The notes: generated from the letters alone by a model not told the origin. A stretch of DNA of 64,000 bases from Rhodobacter sp. (GCA_027489175.1 JAIYAE010000014.1:438491-502490); one strand, 5' to 3'; numbered from the stretch's first letter, positions 1-9,541 are shown. Made by a program: numbers and translations.

Positions 1-305
1 CTTGAGCGCAGCGTCCAGCGGATCTGGCTGGTAACCGTGTAGCCCAAGATCAGGATCGGCATTGCGACGGCGATGTAAAACGTGACCGGATTGCTGCGCC
101 ACGCGCCGTTGGCCAAAGGGATGCCGGCCAGCATCGCAAGGATCGCCAGGACTAGATAGGCAAGCATCGTGAAGATGGCCGGTGCCAGAGTGGCCGCCGC
201 AAGCAGCAACCAGAGGTTTCGGCCGGCATTTCCGTGACGGGCTGCGGCAATCAGCCCTTCAAGTTGTGCCATCTCTGGCGGGGTCATCTGGCGCGCTTTT
301 GCCAT
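1..305 (-). CDS. Partial membrane protein, C-terminus beyond the left edge
   Basis: The frame reads leftward from an ATG at 305 and runs off the window without a stop (101 codons visible). The protein starts MAKARQMTPPEMAQLEGLIA, a short soluble segment, followed by two clearly hydrophobic stretches (about residues 33-55 and 73-90) separated by a polar loop. An AGGTAGG sequence a few bases upstream can serve as ribosome binding site. It is divergent from the MarC gene. I do not recognise the family; the size and two-helix start fit a small uncharacterised inner-membrane protein. Confidence 0.55.
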   Translation of the reverse strand, partial: MAKARQMTPPEMAQLEGLIAAARHGNAGRNLWLLLAAATLAPAIFTMLAYLVLAILAMLAGIPLANGAWRSNPVTFYIAVAMPILILGYTVTSQIRWTLRS

Positions 306-464
306 CGGGCCTACCTGCTGCAACGGCCGGTCCACCGGCCTGCAAGCAGACTATGACAGGCCGCAGTGCCGTCCGCAAAACGAACCTTTGGCCGGAGGGG
401 CCGCGCAGGTTCCGCTTTCCAAAGGCTGGGGCTGCGGGCTACCCTGCCCCGAACCGCCGGAGCG

Positions 465-1088
465 ATGATGCCAGAAACCGCTTTCCTGATCACGGCTTTC
501 GCCACGCTTTTCGTGGTGATCGACCCGCCCGGCCTAGTGCCCCTATTCATCGCCTTGACGCGGGGCATGCCACCCGAGCGGCGCCGGGCCATGGCGCGGC
601 GGGCTTGCATCATTGCGGCGGTCCTGCTTTTGCTTTTCGGCGTCGCTGGTGAGGCGATCCTGGGCTTCATCGGTATCTCGATGCCCGCGTTCCGGATTGC
701 CGGGGGGATCCTTTTGTTCCTCACCGCGCTCGATATGCTGTTCGAACGGCGCACCCAGCGGCGGGAGGGCCAACAGGCCGACCCGGACCATGATCCTTCG
801 GTCTTCCCCCTTGCCACGCCCCTGATCGCGGGGCCTGGGGCGATTGCGACGATGATCCTGCTGGTCGGCGAATCCGGCACCGGCTGGGCGGGGACCTTTG
901 CGGTGCTGGGGCTGATGCTTTTGATGATCGTGGTGACCTATGCCTTCCTCCTCGCCTCACCGCCACTGGAGCGGATGCTGGGCCGGACCGGGACCATCGT
1001 CATCACCCGGCTTCTGGGGATGCTGCTTGCGGCCTTGTCGGTGCAATTCGTGATTGATGGGGTCAAGGGGACCGGGTTGATCGGCTGA
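465..1088 (+). CDS. MarC/UPF0056 family integral membrane protein
   Basis: The protein is about 207 residues with six hydrophobic segments. The early motif FVVIDPPGLVPLF and the later PLIAGPGAIATMI are typical of the MarC/UPF0056 family, whose transport role is unproven. Tandem ATGs lie at 465 and 468; GGAG at 459-462 fits 468 better, and a longer frame from 366 has an arginine-rich head absent from the family. Length matches the usual 200-210 residues. The gene stands alone: the partial membrane gene is divergent and the protease gene begins about 50 bases downstream. Confidence 0.85.
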   Translation: MMPETAFLITAFATLFVVIDPPGLVPLFIALTRGMPPERRRAMARRACIIAAVLLLLFGVAGEAILGFIGISMPAFRIAGGILLFLTALDMLFERRTQRREGQQADPDHDPSVFPLATPLIAGPGAIATMILLVGESGTGWAGTFAVLGLMLLMIVVTYAFLLASPPLERMLGRTGTIVITRLLGMLLAALSVQFVIDGVKGTGLIG

Positions 1089-1139
1089 CCTTTTCACGGA
1101 AGCCCCCTGCCCCCATATCGGTGAAAACCGGAGGTTCTG

Positions 1140-1715
1140 ATGGACGGAGAGACCCTGGCCCGTGTGGCCTATCTTGGCATCATCCTTGTCGCCCTTGGCG
1201 GCTGGGTGATGGTCGAGTTTCGCCAGCGGATGGGGCAGGCCTTGCGGATGGCGCTGGCCTGGGGGCTGATCTTTGTCGGCATGATGGCGGGCTATGGTCT
1301 GTGGTCCGACATCCGGCGCGAGGCGATGCCGGTGCAGATGGTCAGTGAGGCGGGAGAGGTGGAGGTGCCGATCTCACCCGACGGGCACTATTACCTGACG
1401 CTGCAGATCAACGGGACGGATGTGCCGTTCATGGTCGACACCGGGGCCTCGGGCATGGTGTTGGGGGTCGAGGATGCGGCGCGGCTGGGGATCGAGGCAG
1501 AGCCCCTGCGTTTTACCGGTGAGGCGATGACCGCGAACGGGGTGGTGCGGACCGCGCAGGTCACGCTGCCGCTGGTCGAATTGGGGCCGTTCCGGAATGA
1601 GGGGTTCCGGGCCTATGTGACCGAGGGCGAAATGCCGGGGTCGCTTCTGGGGATGGACTATCTTGGCCAGTTCCGGATGGAGTTCGGCGCAGGGCGGCTG
1701 GTTCTGCGGCAGTAG
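1140..1715 (+). CDS. Retropepsin-like aspartic protease (TIGR02281 type)
   Basis: The 191-residue protein has two N-terminal hydrophobic helices (about 8-28 and 36-55), then a single retropepsin-like domain. The catalytic motif VDTGAS lies near residue 100, followed by a conserved VTLPLVELGP strand and a terminal LLGMDYLGQFR motif typical of the family. A single-domain enzyme of this kind must dimerise to be active. The topology places the protease domain in the periplasm. A GGAGG sits just upstream of the ATG. The substrate is unknown. The following gene, holC, is convergent. Confidence 0.85.
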   Translation: MDGETLARVAYLGIILVALGGWVMVEFRQRMGQALRMALAWGLIFVGMMAGYGLWSDIRREAMPVQMVSEAGEVEVPISPDGHYYLTLQINGTDVPFMVDTGASGMVLGVEDAARLGIEAEPLRFTGEAMTANGVVRTAQVTLPLVELGPFRNEGFRAYVTEGEMPGSLLGMDYLGQFRMEFGAGRLVLRQ

Positions 1716-1730
1716 TGTCCAGCGTGGACA
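1716..1730. promoter_or_regulatory. Perfect 6-bp dyad TGTCCA-N3-TGGACA directly after a stop codon
   Basis: TGTCCA (1716-1721) and TGGACA (1725-1730) are exact reverse complements separated by GCG. The dyad begins at the base after the protease stop codon, between two convergent genes. No T-run follows, so it is not a classical terminator. It may be an mRNA 3' end structure or a protein-binding site. Confidence 0.3.
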
Positions 1731-1806
1731 TTCTTTGAAAATCGTTTCAGATGAGCATCTTGGCATTTTTTGTTCAGGAAGTGTTAACCTAGTTCTGCCG
1801 GCAGGA

Positions 1807-2280
1807 TCAGGCTTCCGGCATCGGGCGCACCGGGCTTTCGGCCTTTTTCTCCCAACGTCCGCCCTCTTCCGACCAGTATTGTGCGGCGTGGCCGGCGGCG
1901 GTGATCGCGCGCCATTGGTCGCGGGCGGCGTCCTTGAGGTCGTCGCCGAACAGGATCCAGACCCGTTCCATCGCGGCAATCTCGGCGTCGTCGGCCCCTG
2001 CCCCGTCAAGCAGCGCCAGCACCTTCGCGCCGTTCACCGCCTGGCCGGTGCCGATCAGCACCGGCTGATCAACGTCTTGCGGGCTGCCTTCGCGGCCGTG
2101 GGGCAGGAAACTTTCGTCGCCGCCCTTGAGCCAAAGGTCGGCATCCAGCGCGTCAAGCTGGGCGGGATCAGTGCCCCGGATCATCGCTCGCCAGCCCTGC
2201 CCCAAGGCGCGGGGCAGGTTTACTGCCAGCGTGTCGGCGGGCGTGGTGCGTGTCTGGTGGTAGAACATCACCGTGCCCAT
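1807..2280 (-). CDS. holC: DNA polymerase III subunit chi
   Basis: HolC links the clamp-loader complex to SSB on lagging-strand DNA. The 157-residue protein begins MGTVMFYHQTRTTPADTLA and contains the family pattern of an N-terminal FYHL-like strand, a WLKGGDESFLPHG segment and a central DQPVLIGTG, followed by VWILFGDD. Length is normal for alphaproteobacterial chi. It starts 10 bases after the pepA stop, so the two are almost certainly co-transcribed. pepA-holC adjacency, divergent from lptF, is also found in Escherichia coli. Confidence 0.93.
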   Translation of the reverse strand: MGTVMFYHQTRTTPADTLAVNLPRALGQGWRAMIRGTDPAQLDALDADLWLKGGDESFLPHGREGSPQDVDQPVLIGTGQAVNGAKVLALLDGAGADDAEIAAMERVWILFGDDLKDAARDQWRAITAAGHAAQYWSEEGGRWEKKAESPVRPMPEA

Positions 2281-2290
2281 CAGCGCACCC

Positions 2291-3772
2291 TCAGGCCTTT
2301 TCGAACCGGTCGCGGATCAGCCGGTCCAGCGCCATAACGCCCCAGCCGGTGGCCCCTTTCGGCGCAAGGGTCGAATCGGACTTCAAAAGCGCCGTCCCCG
2401 CAATGTCGAGGTGACACCACGGCATGTCCGGCTTGACGAAGCGCGCGAGGAACTGCGCCGCCGTCACCGCCCCGCCATCCCGCCCGCAGGAATTGACCAT
2501 ATCGGCCACACGGGATTTCAGCTTGGCGTCATAAGCGTCGCCCATCGGCATGCGCCAGGCGCCTTCGCCTTCGGCAGCGCAGGCCTTGAGGAAAGCGTTG
2601 CAGAGGTCATCGTTGTTGGAAAAGACGCCGGTGTTTTCATGGCCCAAAGCCACGATGATCGCGCCGGTCAGGGTGGCAAGGTTGATCATGCCGGTCGGCT
2701 TGAACCGTTCCTGCGTGTACCAAAGCACGTCGGCCAGGACCAAGCGACCCTCGGCGTCGGTGTTTATGACTTCGATCGTGTCGCCCTTCATGGACCGCAC
2801 CACATCGCCCGGGCGCTGGGCGCGGCCGTCGGGCATGTTTTCCACGATCCCGACCAGACCCACGACGTTGGCCTTCGCCTTCCGGAGTGCCAGCGTGCGC
2901 ATGACACCCGCAACCACCCCGGCACCGCCCATGTCCATGGTCATGTCTTCCATGCCGCCGGCGGGCTTGATCGAGATGCCGCCGGTGTCAAAGACCACGC
3001 CCTTGCCGACCAGGGCGAAGGGGGCCGCATCCTTGGCGCCGCCGTTCCACTGCATCACCACGACCTTGGAGGGGCTTTCCGACCCCTGCCCCACGCCCAG
3101 AAGCGCGCGCATGCCAAGTTTGGTCAGCTCTTCCTCTTCCAGGATCTCAACCTCAAGCCCAAGCTCCTGCATCGCGGCAAGACGGGCGGCGAAATCATGC
3201 GTGGTCAGGATGTTGGCCGGTTCGTTCACAAGGTCACGGGTGAAGAAGACGCCTTCGGCGACGGCGGCCATGGGCGATGCGGCGCGGGCCACGGCTTCGG
3301 GATCGGTGGCCATCAGGGTGACCGGGCCGGGGGTGGTTTTCTCACCACTTTTGTGGGCGTTGAACTCATAAGCGCGCATCGCAAGGCCAAAGGCGATGTC
3401 GGCGGCGCGGCCATGGCCTTCGGCCAGCACCAGCGTGCCCCCTGCCCCATGTGCCCGGCCAATCGCCGCCCCGGCCTTGCGCGCGGCGCTGACATCGGCC
3501 CGTTTGGCCAGGCGCAGCACCTGCAGCGCGTCGCAGGCCAGGCCCGCGGGGAAGGCAAGCTCCATCCCCTCGCCGGGTTTCAGCTTGCCGAAGGCGTCGG
3601 AGCCAAGCGCCCGGGCCAAGGCCCCCTTGGTCAGCCGGTCAAGCCGGCGCAGGGCCGGGGTCAGCGGCGTGGCGGCATCGGCCAGGACTGCGATGCGGCC
3701 CGTGGCCGTGGCAAGCGCCTCAAGATCGGTGGGCTGGAACTGGATCGGCAGGGGTTGGGACATGGGCGACAT
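2291..3772 (-). CDS. pepA: Leucyl aminopeptidase (M17 family)
   Basis: This 493-residue protein is a cytosolic two-metal aminopeptidase removing N-terminal residues from peptides. The M17 signature NTDAEGRL is at about residue 337, and upstream lie VGKGVVFDTGGISIKP and MTMDMGGAG, which carry metal ligands and the catalytic lysine region. Length is typical (about 480-500). Two in-frame ATGs (3772 and 3763) are possible starts and neither has a strong ribosome binding site. It is divergent from lptF with 145 bases between. Confidence 0.95.
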   Translation of the reverse strand: MSPMSQPLPIQFQPTDLEALATATGRIAVLADAATPLTPALRRLDRLTKGALARALGSDAFGKLKPGEGMELAFPAGLACDALQVLRLAKRADVSAARKAGAAIGRAHGAGGTLVLAEGHGRAADIAFGLAMRAYEFNAHKSGEKTTPGPVTLMATDPEAVARAASPMAAVAEGVFFTRDLVNEPANILTTHDFAARLAAMQELGLEVEILEEEELTKLGMRALLGVGQGSESPSKVVVMQWNGGAKDAAPFALVGKGVVFDTGGISIKPAGGMEDMTMDMGGAGVVAGVMRTLALRKAKANVVGLVGIVENMPDGRAQRPGDVVRSMKGDTIEVINTDAEGRLVLADVLWYTQERFKPTGMINLATLTGAIIVALGHENTGVFSNNDDLCNAFLKACAAEGEGAWRMPMGDAYDAKLKSRVADMVNSCGRDGGAVTAAQFLARFVKPDMPWCHLDIAGTALLKSDSTLAPKGATGWGVMALDRLIRDRFEKA

Positions 3773-3917
3773 CTTTGATTGAAAGGGGGGAACGCCTTAC
3801 TGGGCAGGTCATTGCGCGAAGGATAGGGTCGGCGTTCGGGAATGGCCAGATATGAGTTTTCGCTGACGGCGAATTCCGCTAGGCTCGCCGCAACATATGG
3901 TAGGGGCTGAGGCAAGC

Positions 3918-5033
3918 GTGTCTAGATTCGACAGATATCTCCTGTCGCAACTGCTTCAGCTCTTTGGCTTTTTCGCGCTGGTGCTGGTGGCGGTCTATTG
4001 GGTGAACCGGGCGGTGGGGCTGTTTGACCAGCTGATCGGCGACGGGCAGTCTGCGCTGGTGTTCCTGGAGTTCACGGTTCTGACGCTGCCGAATGCGATC
4101 CGGCTGGTGCTGCCGGTGGCGGCTTTTGCGGCGACGGTCTACGTGGTGAACCGGTTGATGCAGGAAAGTGAGCTGGTGGTGATGCAGGCCACGGGCTTTT
4201 CCGCCTTCCGGCTGGCGCGGCCGGTGCTTTACTTTGGCCTTGTGGTCATGGTGATGCAGCTGGTGCTGTCGAATGTGCTGGTGCCCGCCAGTCAACGGAT
4301 CCTAAGCGCGCGGAGTGCCGAGATTTCGCAGAACGTGACGGCGCGGTTCCTGAACGCCGGGCAGTTCATGCATCCGGCCAAGGGTATCACCCTTTACATC
4401 CGCGAGATCAGCCAGACGGGAGAGTTGGTCGACCTGTTCCTGGCCGATGAGCGGGGGGAAGGCGAGCGCGTGATCTACACGGCGCGCAAGGCCTTTCTGG
4501 TGCGCGGCGAGGTGGCGCCCAAGCTGGTGATGGTGGACGGGTCCACCCAGCGGTTGACGCGGGCGGAGGAACGGCTTGCCTTGACGCGGTTTGCCGATTT
4601 CACGCTGGATCTGGCGGGGCTGGTCAGTGTGGGCGGGGTGGCGCAGCTGCCGTTGAACGCCTTGCCGACGGGACAGCTGCTGGCGGCTGACCCGGAGATG
4701 CAGGCGTCTTTGGGGGTCAGCACGGCGCAGATGCTGGAGGAGGGACATTCCCGCCTCGCCGGGCCGTTGCTGGCGGTGGCGGCACCCTTGCTGGGCTTTG
4801 CCGCGCTGATGCTGGGAGGGTTCTCGCGCTTTGGGCTGTGGCGGCAGATGGCGCTGGCTGTGGGGCTGATCATCACGATGCAGCTGGTCTGGACCTGGGG
4901 CAGTGGCGTGGCCGGGCAGATGGCGGGGGCCTGGGCGGCACTGTACCTGGCGCCAGGGCTGGGCGCGCTGGTCGCGGTGGCGCTGCTGGTCGTGGCGCAA
5001 CTGCCGCGACGGCGACAAGGGGCACAGGCGTGA
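3918..5033 (+). CDS. lptF: LPS export ABC transporter permease LptF
   Basis: LptF and LptG form the inner-membrane channel of the LptB2FGC machine that extracts LPS and drives it to the outer membrane. The 371-residue product starts with a SRFDRYLLSQLLQLFGFFAL helix, has three N-terminal helices, a long periplasmic jellyroll-like domain (about 110-265) and three C-terminal helices, the normal LptF plan. I prefer the GTG at 3918, preceded by GAGG at 3909-3912; an in-frame ATG at 3897 lacks such a site. Its stop overlaps the lptG start. Confidence 0.92.
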   Translation: MSRFDRYLLSQLLQLFGFFALVLVAVYWVNRAVGLFDQLIGDGQSALVFLEFTVLTLPNAIRLVLPVAAFAATVYVVNRLMQESELVVMQATGFSAFRLARPVLYFGLVVMVMQLVLSNVLVPASQRILSARSAEISQNVTARFLNAGQFMHPAKGITLYIREISQTGELVDLFLADERGEGERVIYTARKAFLVRGEVAPKLVMVDGSTQRLTRAEERLALTRFADFTLDLAGLVSVGGVAQLPLNALPTGQLLAADPEMQASLGVSTAQMLEEGHSRLAGPLLAVAAPLLGFAALMLGGFSRFGLWRQMALAVGLIITMQLVWTWGSGVAGQMAGAWAALYLAPGLGALVAVALLVVAQLPRRRQGAQA

Positions 5034-6127
5034 CCCTCAGCCTTTACATCGCGCGGCGGTTTCTGGGGACGGTGGGGCGGGTGTTCCTGATCTTCTTCGC
5101 CATCCTGATGCTGGTCGACATGATCGAGCAGCTGCGCCGCTTTGCCGATGCCGGGATCGGGCTGGCCGAAGCTGCGCGCCTGTCGCTGCTGAGCGTGCCG
5201 GAAACGCTGTACCGCATCCTGCCCTTGATCCTGATCATGGGGGCGATTGCGAATTTCCTGGGGCTGGCGCGGTCATCGGAACTGGTGGTGGTCCGGGCGG
5301 CGGGGCGGTCGGGCTTGCGGTTCCTGCTGACGCCCCTGCTGGTGGCAGTGGCGCTGGGGCTTTTGACGGTGGCCCTCTTCAACCCGTTGGTGGCGGCGAC
5401 ATCGAAGGCCTATGACACCGCACGCTCCGCCCTTGGTGCGGGCGGGGGGTCGGTGCTTTCCGTGGCCGACACAGGGCTTTGGCTGCGGCAGGGGTCCGAA
5501 GAGGGGCAGACGGTCATCCAGGCCGCGCGGTCAAATCTGGACGGAACGGAGTTGTTCGGCGTCACCTTCCTTGGGTTTGACGCGAACGGCCTGCCCGCCA
5601 CCCGGATCGAAGCGGACACGGCCAAGCTGATCGATGGTGCCTGGGCCCTGTCCGGCACCAAGACCTGGGACCTGACCCAACCCAACCCCGAGGTGGCCGC
5701 CGAGGCAGCGACGGCCGAGGTGACCCTGCCCTCAGATCTGACGGCCGAGCGCATTCGTGACAGTTTCGGCACGCCAAGTGCCATCGCCTTCTGGGATCTG
5801 CCCGGCTATATCGGGGATCTGGAGCGGGCGGGCTTTTCCGCGCGCGCTTACCGGCTGTGGTTCCAGATGGAACTTGCGCAACCGCTTCTCATGGCGGCGA
5901 TGGTGCTGGTGGCAGCGGGGTTCACCATGCGGCATGTGCGGGCGGGCGGCACCGGGCGGATGGTGATCTATGCGATGATCGCGGGCTTTGGCATCTTCTT
6001 TCTGCGCAACTTCGCGCAGGCCTTGGGCGAAACCGGGCAGATTCCGGTGGTCGTGGCGGCATGGTCGCCCCCCTTGGCCGCAGCACTGTTGTCGTTGACC
6101 CTGCTTTTGCATCTGGAGGAAGGCTGA
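5030..6127 (+). CDS. lptG: LPS export ABC transporter permease LptG
   Basis: LptG is the partner permease of LptF. The 365-residue product opens with TLSLYIARRFLGTVGRVFLI, has three helices, a periplasmic domain (about 110-255) and three terminal helices, the same layout as LptF. The start is a GTG at 5030 overlapping the lptF stop (GTGA), indicating translational coupling; an open extension upstream to 4838 is only read-through of the lptF region. The stop shares one base with the lptD start. Confidence 0.92.
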   Translation: MTLSLYIARRFLGTVGRVFLIFFAILMLVDMIEQLRRFADAGIGLAEAARLSLLSVPETLYRILPLILIMGAIANFLGLARSSELVVVRAAGRSGLRFLLTPLLVAVALGLLTVALFNPLVAATSKAYDTARSALGAGGGSVLSVADTGLWLRQGSEEGQTVIQAARSNLDGTELFGVTFLGFDANGLPATRIEADTAKLIDGAWALSGTKTWDLTQPNPEVAAEAATAEVTLPSDLTAERIRDSFGTPSAIAFWDLPGYIGDLERAGFSARAYRLWFQMELAQPLLMAAMVLVAAGFTMRHVRAGGTGRMVIYAMIAGFGIFFLRNFAQALGETGQIPVVVAAWSPPLAAALLSLTLLLHLEEG

Positions 6128-8268
6128 TGTTCCGCTTTCTTCTGGCTGCCGTCCTGACCCTGTGCCTGTCCTTGCCCGCCTGGGCGCAAGACCAAGCCAC
6201 GCTGATTTCCGACAGTATCGAGATCACCGGGGACACCCGCCTGATCGCCGAAGGCAATGTCGAGGTATACTTCAAGGGCCGCCGCCTTGCCGCGTCGCGC
6301 ATCAGCTATGACCAGGCGACCGACCGGCTGGAGATCACCGGCCCGATCGTGCTGACCGAGGACAGTGGCGAGGTGCTGATCCTGGCCTCGCAGGCCGAGC
6401 TTGCGGCGGACCTGAGCGAGGGCATCCTGACCAGCGCAAGGCTGGTCTTGAACCGACAGCTGCAATTGGCTGCCAACAAGATGACGCGCGTCGCCGGGCG
6501 GACCACGACGCTGGAGACGGTGGCCGCATCCTCTTGCAAGGTCTGTGAAAACAACCCGACGCCCTTGTGGGAAATCCGCGCCAGCCGCGTGGTCCATGAC
6601 GAGGTGGAGCGGCAGATCTACTTTGACAACGCGCAGTTCCGGTTGGCGGGCGTGCCGGTCTTCTACATCCCACGCCTGCGGATGCCCGACCCGACGCTGA
6701 AGCGCGCGACCGGGTTCCTGATGCCGTCGATCCGCACCACATCCGACCTCGGGACCGGGATCAAGCTGCCCTATTTCATCGTCCTTGGCCAATCGGCCGA
6801 CCTCACGCTGACCCCTTACATCACCGCGCGCGACAGCCAGACGCTGGACCTGCGCTATCGGCAGGCCTTTGCGACTGGGCTGATCACGCTGAACGGCGCC
6901 GTAACGCGGGATGACCTGATTCCCGGCAAGACGCGGGGCTATCTGTTCGTCGATGGGGCCTTTCGGCTGCCGATGAACTTTGGCCTGACCATCAAGGGCC
7001 AGACGGTGACGGACCCGGCCTATCTTTTGGACTACGGGATTGCCAACATCGACCGTCTGGACAGCCGGATCGAGGCCAGCCGCACCCGGCGCAACGAATT
7101 CATCTCGGCCCGCGTGATCAGCTTCCAGACCCTGCGCGAAAGCGAGGACAACACGACGATCCCGTCGATCATCGCCGATCTGACCTTTCACCGCCGCTTT
7201 TCGCTGGGGCCCTTGGGCGGTGAAGGCGGGTTGCGGTTCCAGACGCACAACCACACCCGCACCTCGACCAACCCCTTGGACGGGCCGGACAGTGACAGCA
7301 TTGCCGATGGCCGGGACCTTGGGCGCATCTCGGCGCGCGTGGACTGGCGGCGCAGTTTCCTTCTGCCGATGGGGATTGAGGGCACCATCCTGGGCGAGGC
7401 GACGGCAGATGCCTATACCGTGGCGCAGGATGCGACGTTTGAACAGCAGACCACCCGCACCCACGGCAGCGCCGGGGTCGAATTTCGCTGGCCCTGGGTC
7501 AGGGCGGGCGCAAGCGGGGCGACGCAGGTGATCGAGCCTGTGGTGCAGCTGATCTGGTCGTCTTCCGACGAAGAGACGCTGCCGAACGAAGATTCGGTGC
7601 TGGTCGAGTTTGACGAGGGCAGCCTTTTCGCACTGGACCGGTTCCCCGGATCGGACGCGGTGGAACGCGGCCCCCGGGCCAATGTGGGGATCAGCTGGAC
7701 CCGGCATGACCCTGCGGGCTGGACGATGGGCGTGGCGCTGGGCCGGGTCTACCGGGAGGCGGACCTTGGCCAGTTCGGCACCGGCTCGGGCCTCGATGGC
7801 AACCGGTCGGACTGGCTGGCCGGAGTGAACTTTGATCTGGCCAATGGCGTGGCGATCACCGCGCGGGCGGTTCTGGACAATGATCTTGCCCTGACCAAGG
7901 GCGAGGCGCGGGTGTCGATCAACGGGCCGAAGACGGCGGTGGCAACCAGCATGATCTGGGCCGTCGCCGACCCCACGGAAAACCGCCCCGACCCCACGCA
8001 GGAAGTGACCTTCGATGCGCGGCGCAAGCTGGGTGACAGCTGGACCGGCAAGCTTTCGGGCCGCTATGATTTTGTCGCGGACCGGGGCACAGTCGCGGGC
8101 CTGGGTGTGGAGTTCCTGAACGAGTGCGTGCGGTTTGATGTTTCCCTCTCGCGTCGGTTCACGTCATCCACTAGTGTGACGCCGACGACGGATTTCGCTT
8201 TGTCGCTTGATCTGGTGGGGTTCGGCAGTGGTGTGACCGGCGGTCCGGCGCGGACCTGCCGGCAATAG
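6127..8268 (+). CDS. lptD: LPS assembly protein LptD
   Basis: LptD is the outer-membrane barrel that inserts LPS at the cell surface with LptE. The 713-residue product has a signal peptide cleaved after LSLPAWAQ, an N-terminal OstA/LptA-like domain (about 25-130: SDSIEITGDTRLIAEGNVEV) and a long barrel domain. Cysteines occur as a CKVC pair near residue 137 and two near the C-terminus, matching the paired disulfides known in LptD. The ATG overlaps the lptG stop (TGATG). SurA, encoded next, assists folding of this protein in other bacteria. Confidence 0.93.
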   Translation: MFRFLLAAVLTLCLSLPAWAQDQATLISDSIEITGDTRLIAEGNVEVYFKGRRLAASRISYDQATDRLEITGPIVLTEDSGEVLILASQAELAADLSEGILTSARLVLNRQLQLAANKMTRVAGRTTTLETVAASSCKVCENNPTPLWEIRASRVVHDEVERQIYFDNAQFRLAGVPVFYIPRLRMPDPTLKRATGFLMPSIRTTSDLGTGIKLPYFIVLGQSADLTLTPYITARDSQTLDLRYRQAFATGLITLNGAVTRDDLIPGKTRGYLFVDGAFRLPMNFGLTIKGQTVTDPAYLLDYGIANIDRLDSRIEASRTRRNEFISARVISFQTLRESEDNTTIPSIIADLTFHRRFSLGPLGGEGGLRFQTHNHTRTSTNPLDGPDSDSIADGRDLGRISARVDWRRSFLLPMGIEGTILGEATADAYTVAQDATFEQQTTRTHGSAGVEFRWPWVRAGASGATQVIEPVVQLIWSSSDEETLPNEDSVLVEFDEGSLFALDRFPGSDAVERGPRANVGISWTRHDPAGWTMGVALGRVYREADLGQFGTGSGLDGNRSDWLAGVNFDLANGVAITARAVLDNDLALTKGEARVSINGPKTAVATSMIWAVADPTENRPDPTQEVTFDARRKLGDSWTGKLSGRYDFVADRGTVAGLGVEFLNECVRFDVSLSRRFTSSTSVTPTTDFALSLDLVGFGSGVTGGPARTCRQ

Positions 8269-8274
8269 GCAGGT
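8254..8274 (+). other. Stem-loop spanning the lptD stop codon
   Basis: ACCTGCC (8254-8260) and GGCAGGT (8268-8274) form a perfect 7-bp stem with loop GGCAATA. The structure covers the last lptD codons and its TAG stop, just before surA. There is no T-run, so it is more likely an mRNA stability or read-through modulating element than a terminator. Confidence 0.35.
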
Positions 8275-8329
8275 TGACGGAAGCGGCGGGCACAAGACCC
8301 GCAAGAAGCAGGAAAGAACGGCTGAGGCG

Positions 8330-9541
8330 ATGGCAGTTTCCTTTGTAAAGCGGCAAGTGGCGGCCCTTCTGTGCAGCGCGGCTTTGGCGGGCCTGCCCGC
8401 GATGGGCCTGGCGCAGGACCTGTTCGCGCCGCGGATGATCGTCAATGACCGGGTGATCACCGGCTATGAGGTGGAGCAGCGGTCGCTGTTCCTGCAGCTG
8501 TTGCGCGCGCCGGGCGACCCCGAGGAAGAGGCGCTGAAAGGCCTGATCGAGGACCGCCTGCGCCAGACCGAGGCCGAACGGCTGGAGCTGACGCTGACCG
8601 ACGAAGAAGTGCTGACCGGGATGACGGAATTCGCCTCACGCGCGAACCTGACGGCGGAGGGCCTGATCGTCGAGTTGGAGAAGGCTGGCGTTTCGGCGGA
8701 AACCTTCCGCGATTTCGTCTCGGCCGGGCTTTTGTGGCGCAAGGCGGTGCGGGCGCGCTTCCTCGGCCAGGTGCCGGTCAGTGAAAATGACATTGACCGG
8801 GCGCTGGAAGCCTCGGCCCGGCCGCGTGCGTTGCGGGTGCTGGTGTCGGAACTGGTGATCCCCGCGCCCGACGGCCAGATTGAGGACGCGCTGGCCCTGG
8901 CGGAGCGGCTGGGGGACGAGATCACCAGCGAGGGCGCCTTTGCCGCCGCTGCGCGCGAGTATTCGGCGGCCCCTACGGCGGGGAACGGCGGGCGGCTGGA
9001 CTGGGTGCCGCTGGGCAACCTGCCGGCAGCGATTGGTCAGGCCGTGCTGGCGCTTGGCCCGGGCGAGGTGTCGGACCCGGTGATCGTGCCGAATGCGGTC
9101 GTGCTGTTCCAGCTGCGCGACGTGGCGCGGGATGAGGCGGCGGAACCCATCGCCGTGACCGTGGAATGGGCGGAGTTCCTGGTGCCCGACGATGCGACCG
9201 AGATCGCCCGCCTGCGCGCCGAGGTGGACAGCTGCATGGACCTTTACGGCCAGGCGAATGGCCTGCCAGAGGACCGGCTGACCATCACCACCCAACCCGC
9301 AGGCGAGGTTCCGGGCGATGTGGGTCTGGAACTGGCGCAGCTTGACCCCGGCGAAAGCAGCGTGGCCCTGACCCGGGGCGGCTTCCGGCGGTTCCTGATG
9401 CTGTGTGGGCGTGAAGAGACGCAGGAAGAACCGATCAGCCGCGATCAGGTGCGCGAACGCGTGGTCAACCAGAAGCTGGAAGGCATGGCCGAAGGCTATC
9501 TGGAGGAACTCCGCGCTGCCGCCATCATCCGCGAGCCGTGA
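8330..9541 (+). CDS. surA: SurA-type periplasmic peptidyl-prolyl isomerase chaperone
   Basis: The 403-residue product has a signal peptide (cleavage near residue 29, after MGLAQ), a SurA N-terminal helical domain (about 32-150) and a single parvulin domain (about 165-265, with TAGNGGRLDWVPLGNLP). It should escort unfolded outer-membrane proteins, including LptD. Only one parvulin repeat is evident, where E. coli SurA has two; this is common in alphaproteobacteria. The stop overlaps the pdxA start by four bases. Confidence 0.88.
   Translation: MAVSFVKRQVAALLCSAALAGLPAMGLAQDLFAPRMIVNDRVITGYEVEQRSLFLQLLRAPGDPEEEALKGLIEDRLRQTEAERLELTLTDEEVLTGMTEFASRANLTAEGLIVELEKAGVSAETFRDFVSAGLLWRKAVRARFLGQVPVSENDIDRALEASARPRALRVLVSELVIPAPDGQIEDALALAERLGDEITSEGAFAAAAREYSAAPTAGNGGRLDWVPLGNLPAAIGQAVLALGPGEVSDPVIVPNAVVLFQLRDVARDEAAEPIAVTVEWAEFLVPDDATEIARLRAEVDSCMDLYGQANGLPEDRLTITTQPAGEVPGDVGLELAQLDPGESSVALTRGGFRRFLMLCGREETQEEPISRDQVRERVVNQKLEGMAEGYLEELRAAAIIREP

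Noticed and set aside
325..340. GGCCGGT-N2-ACCGGCC hairpin between the partial membrane gene and marC
   Set aside because: Short, very GC-rich, with a two-base gap; expected by chance at this composition.
5968..7707. Long open frame antisense to lptD (about 579 codons), and similar long antisense frames opposite pepA, the DMGDH-like gene and the sensor kinase
   Set aside because: GC-rich genes leave long open antisense frames; these have arginine/histidine/proline-rich sequence without domains and no ribosome binding sites.
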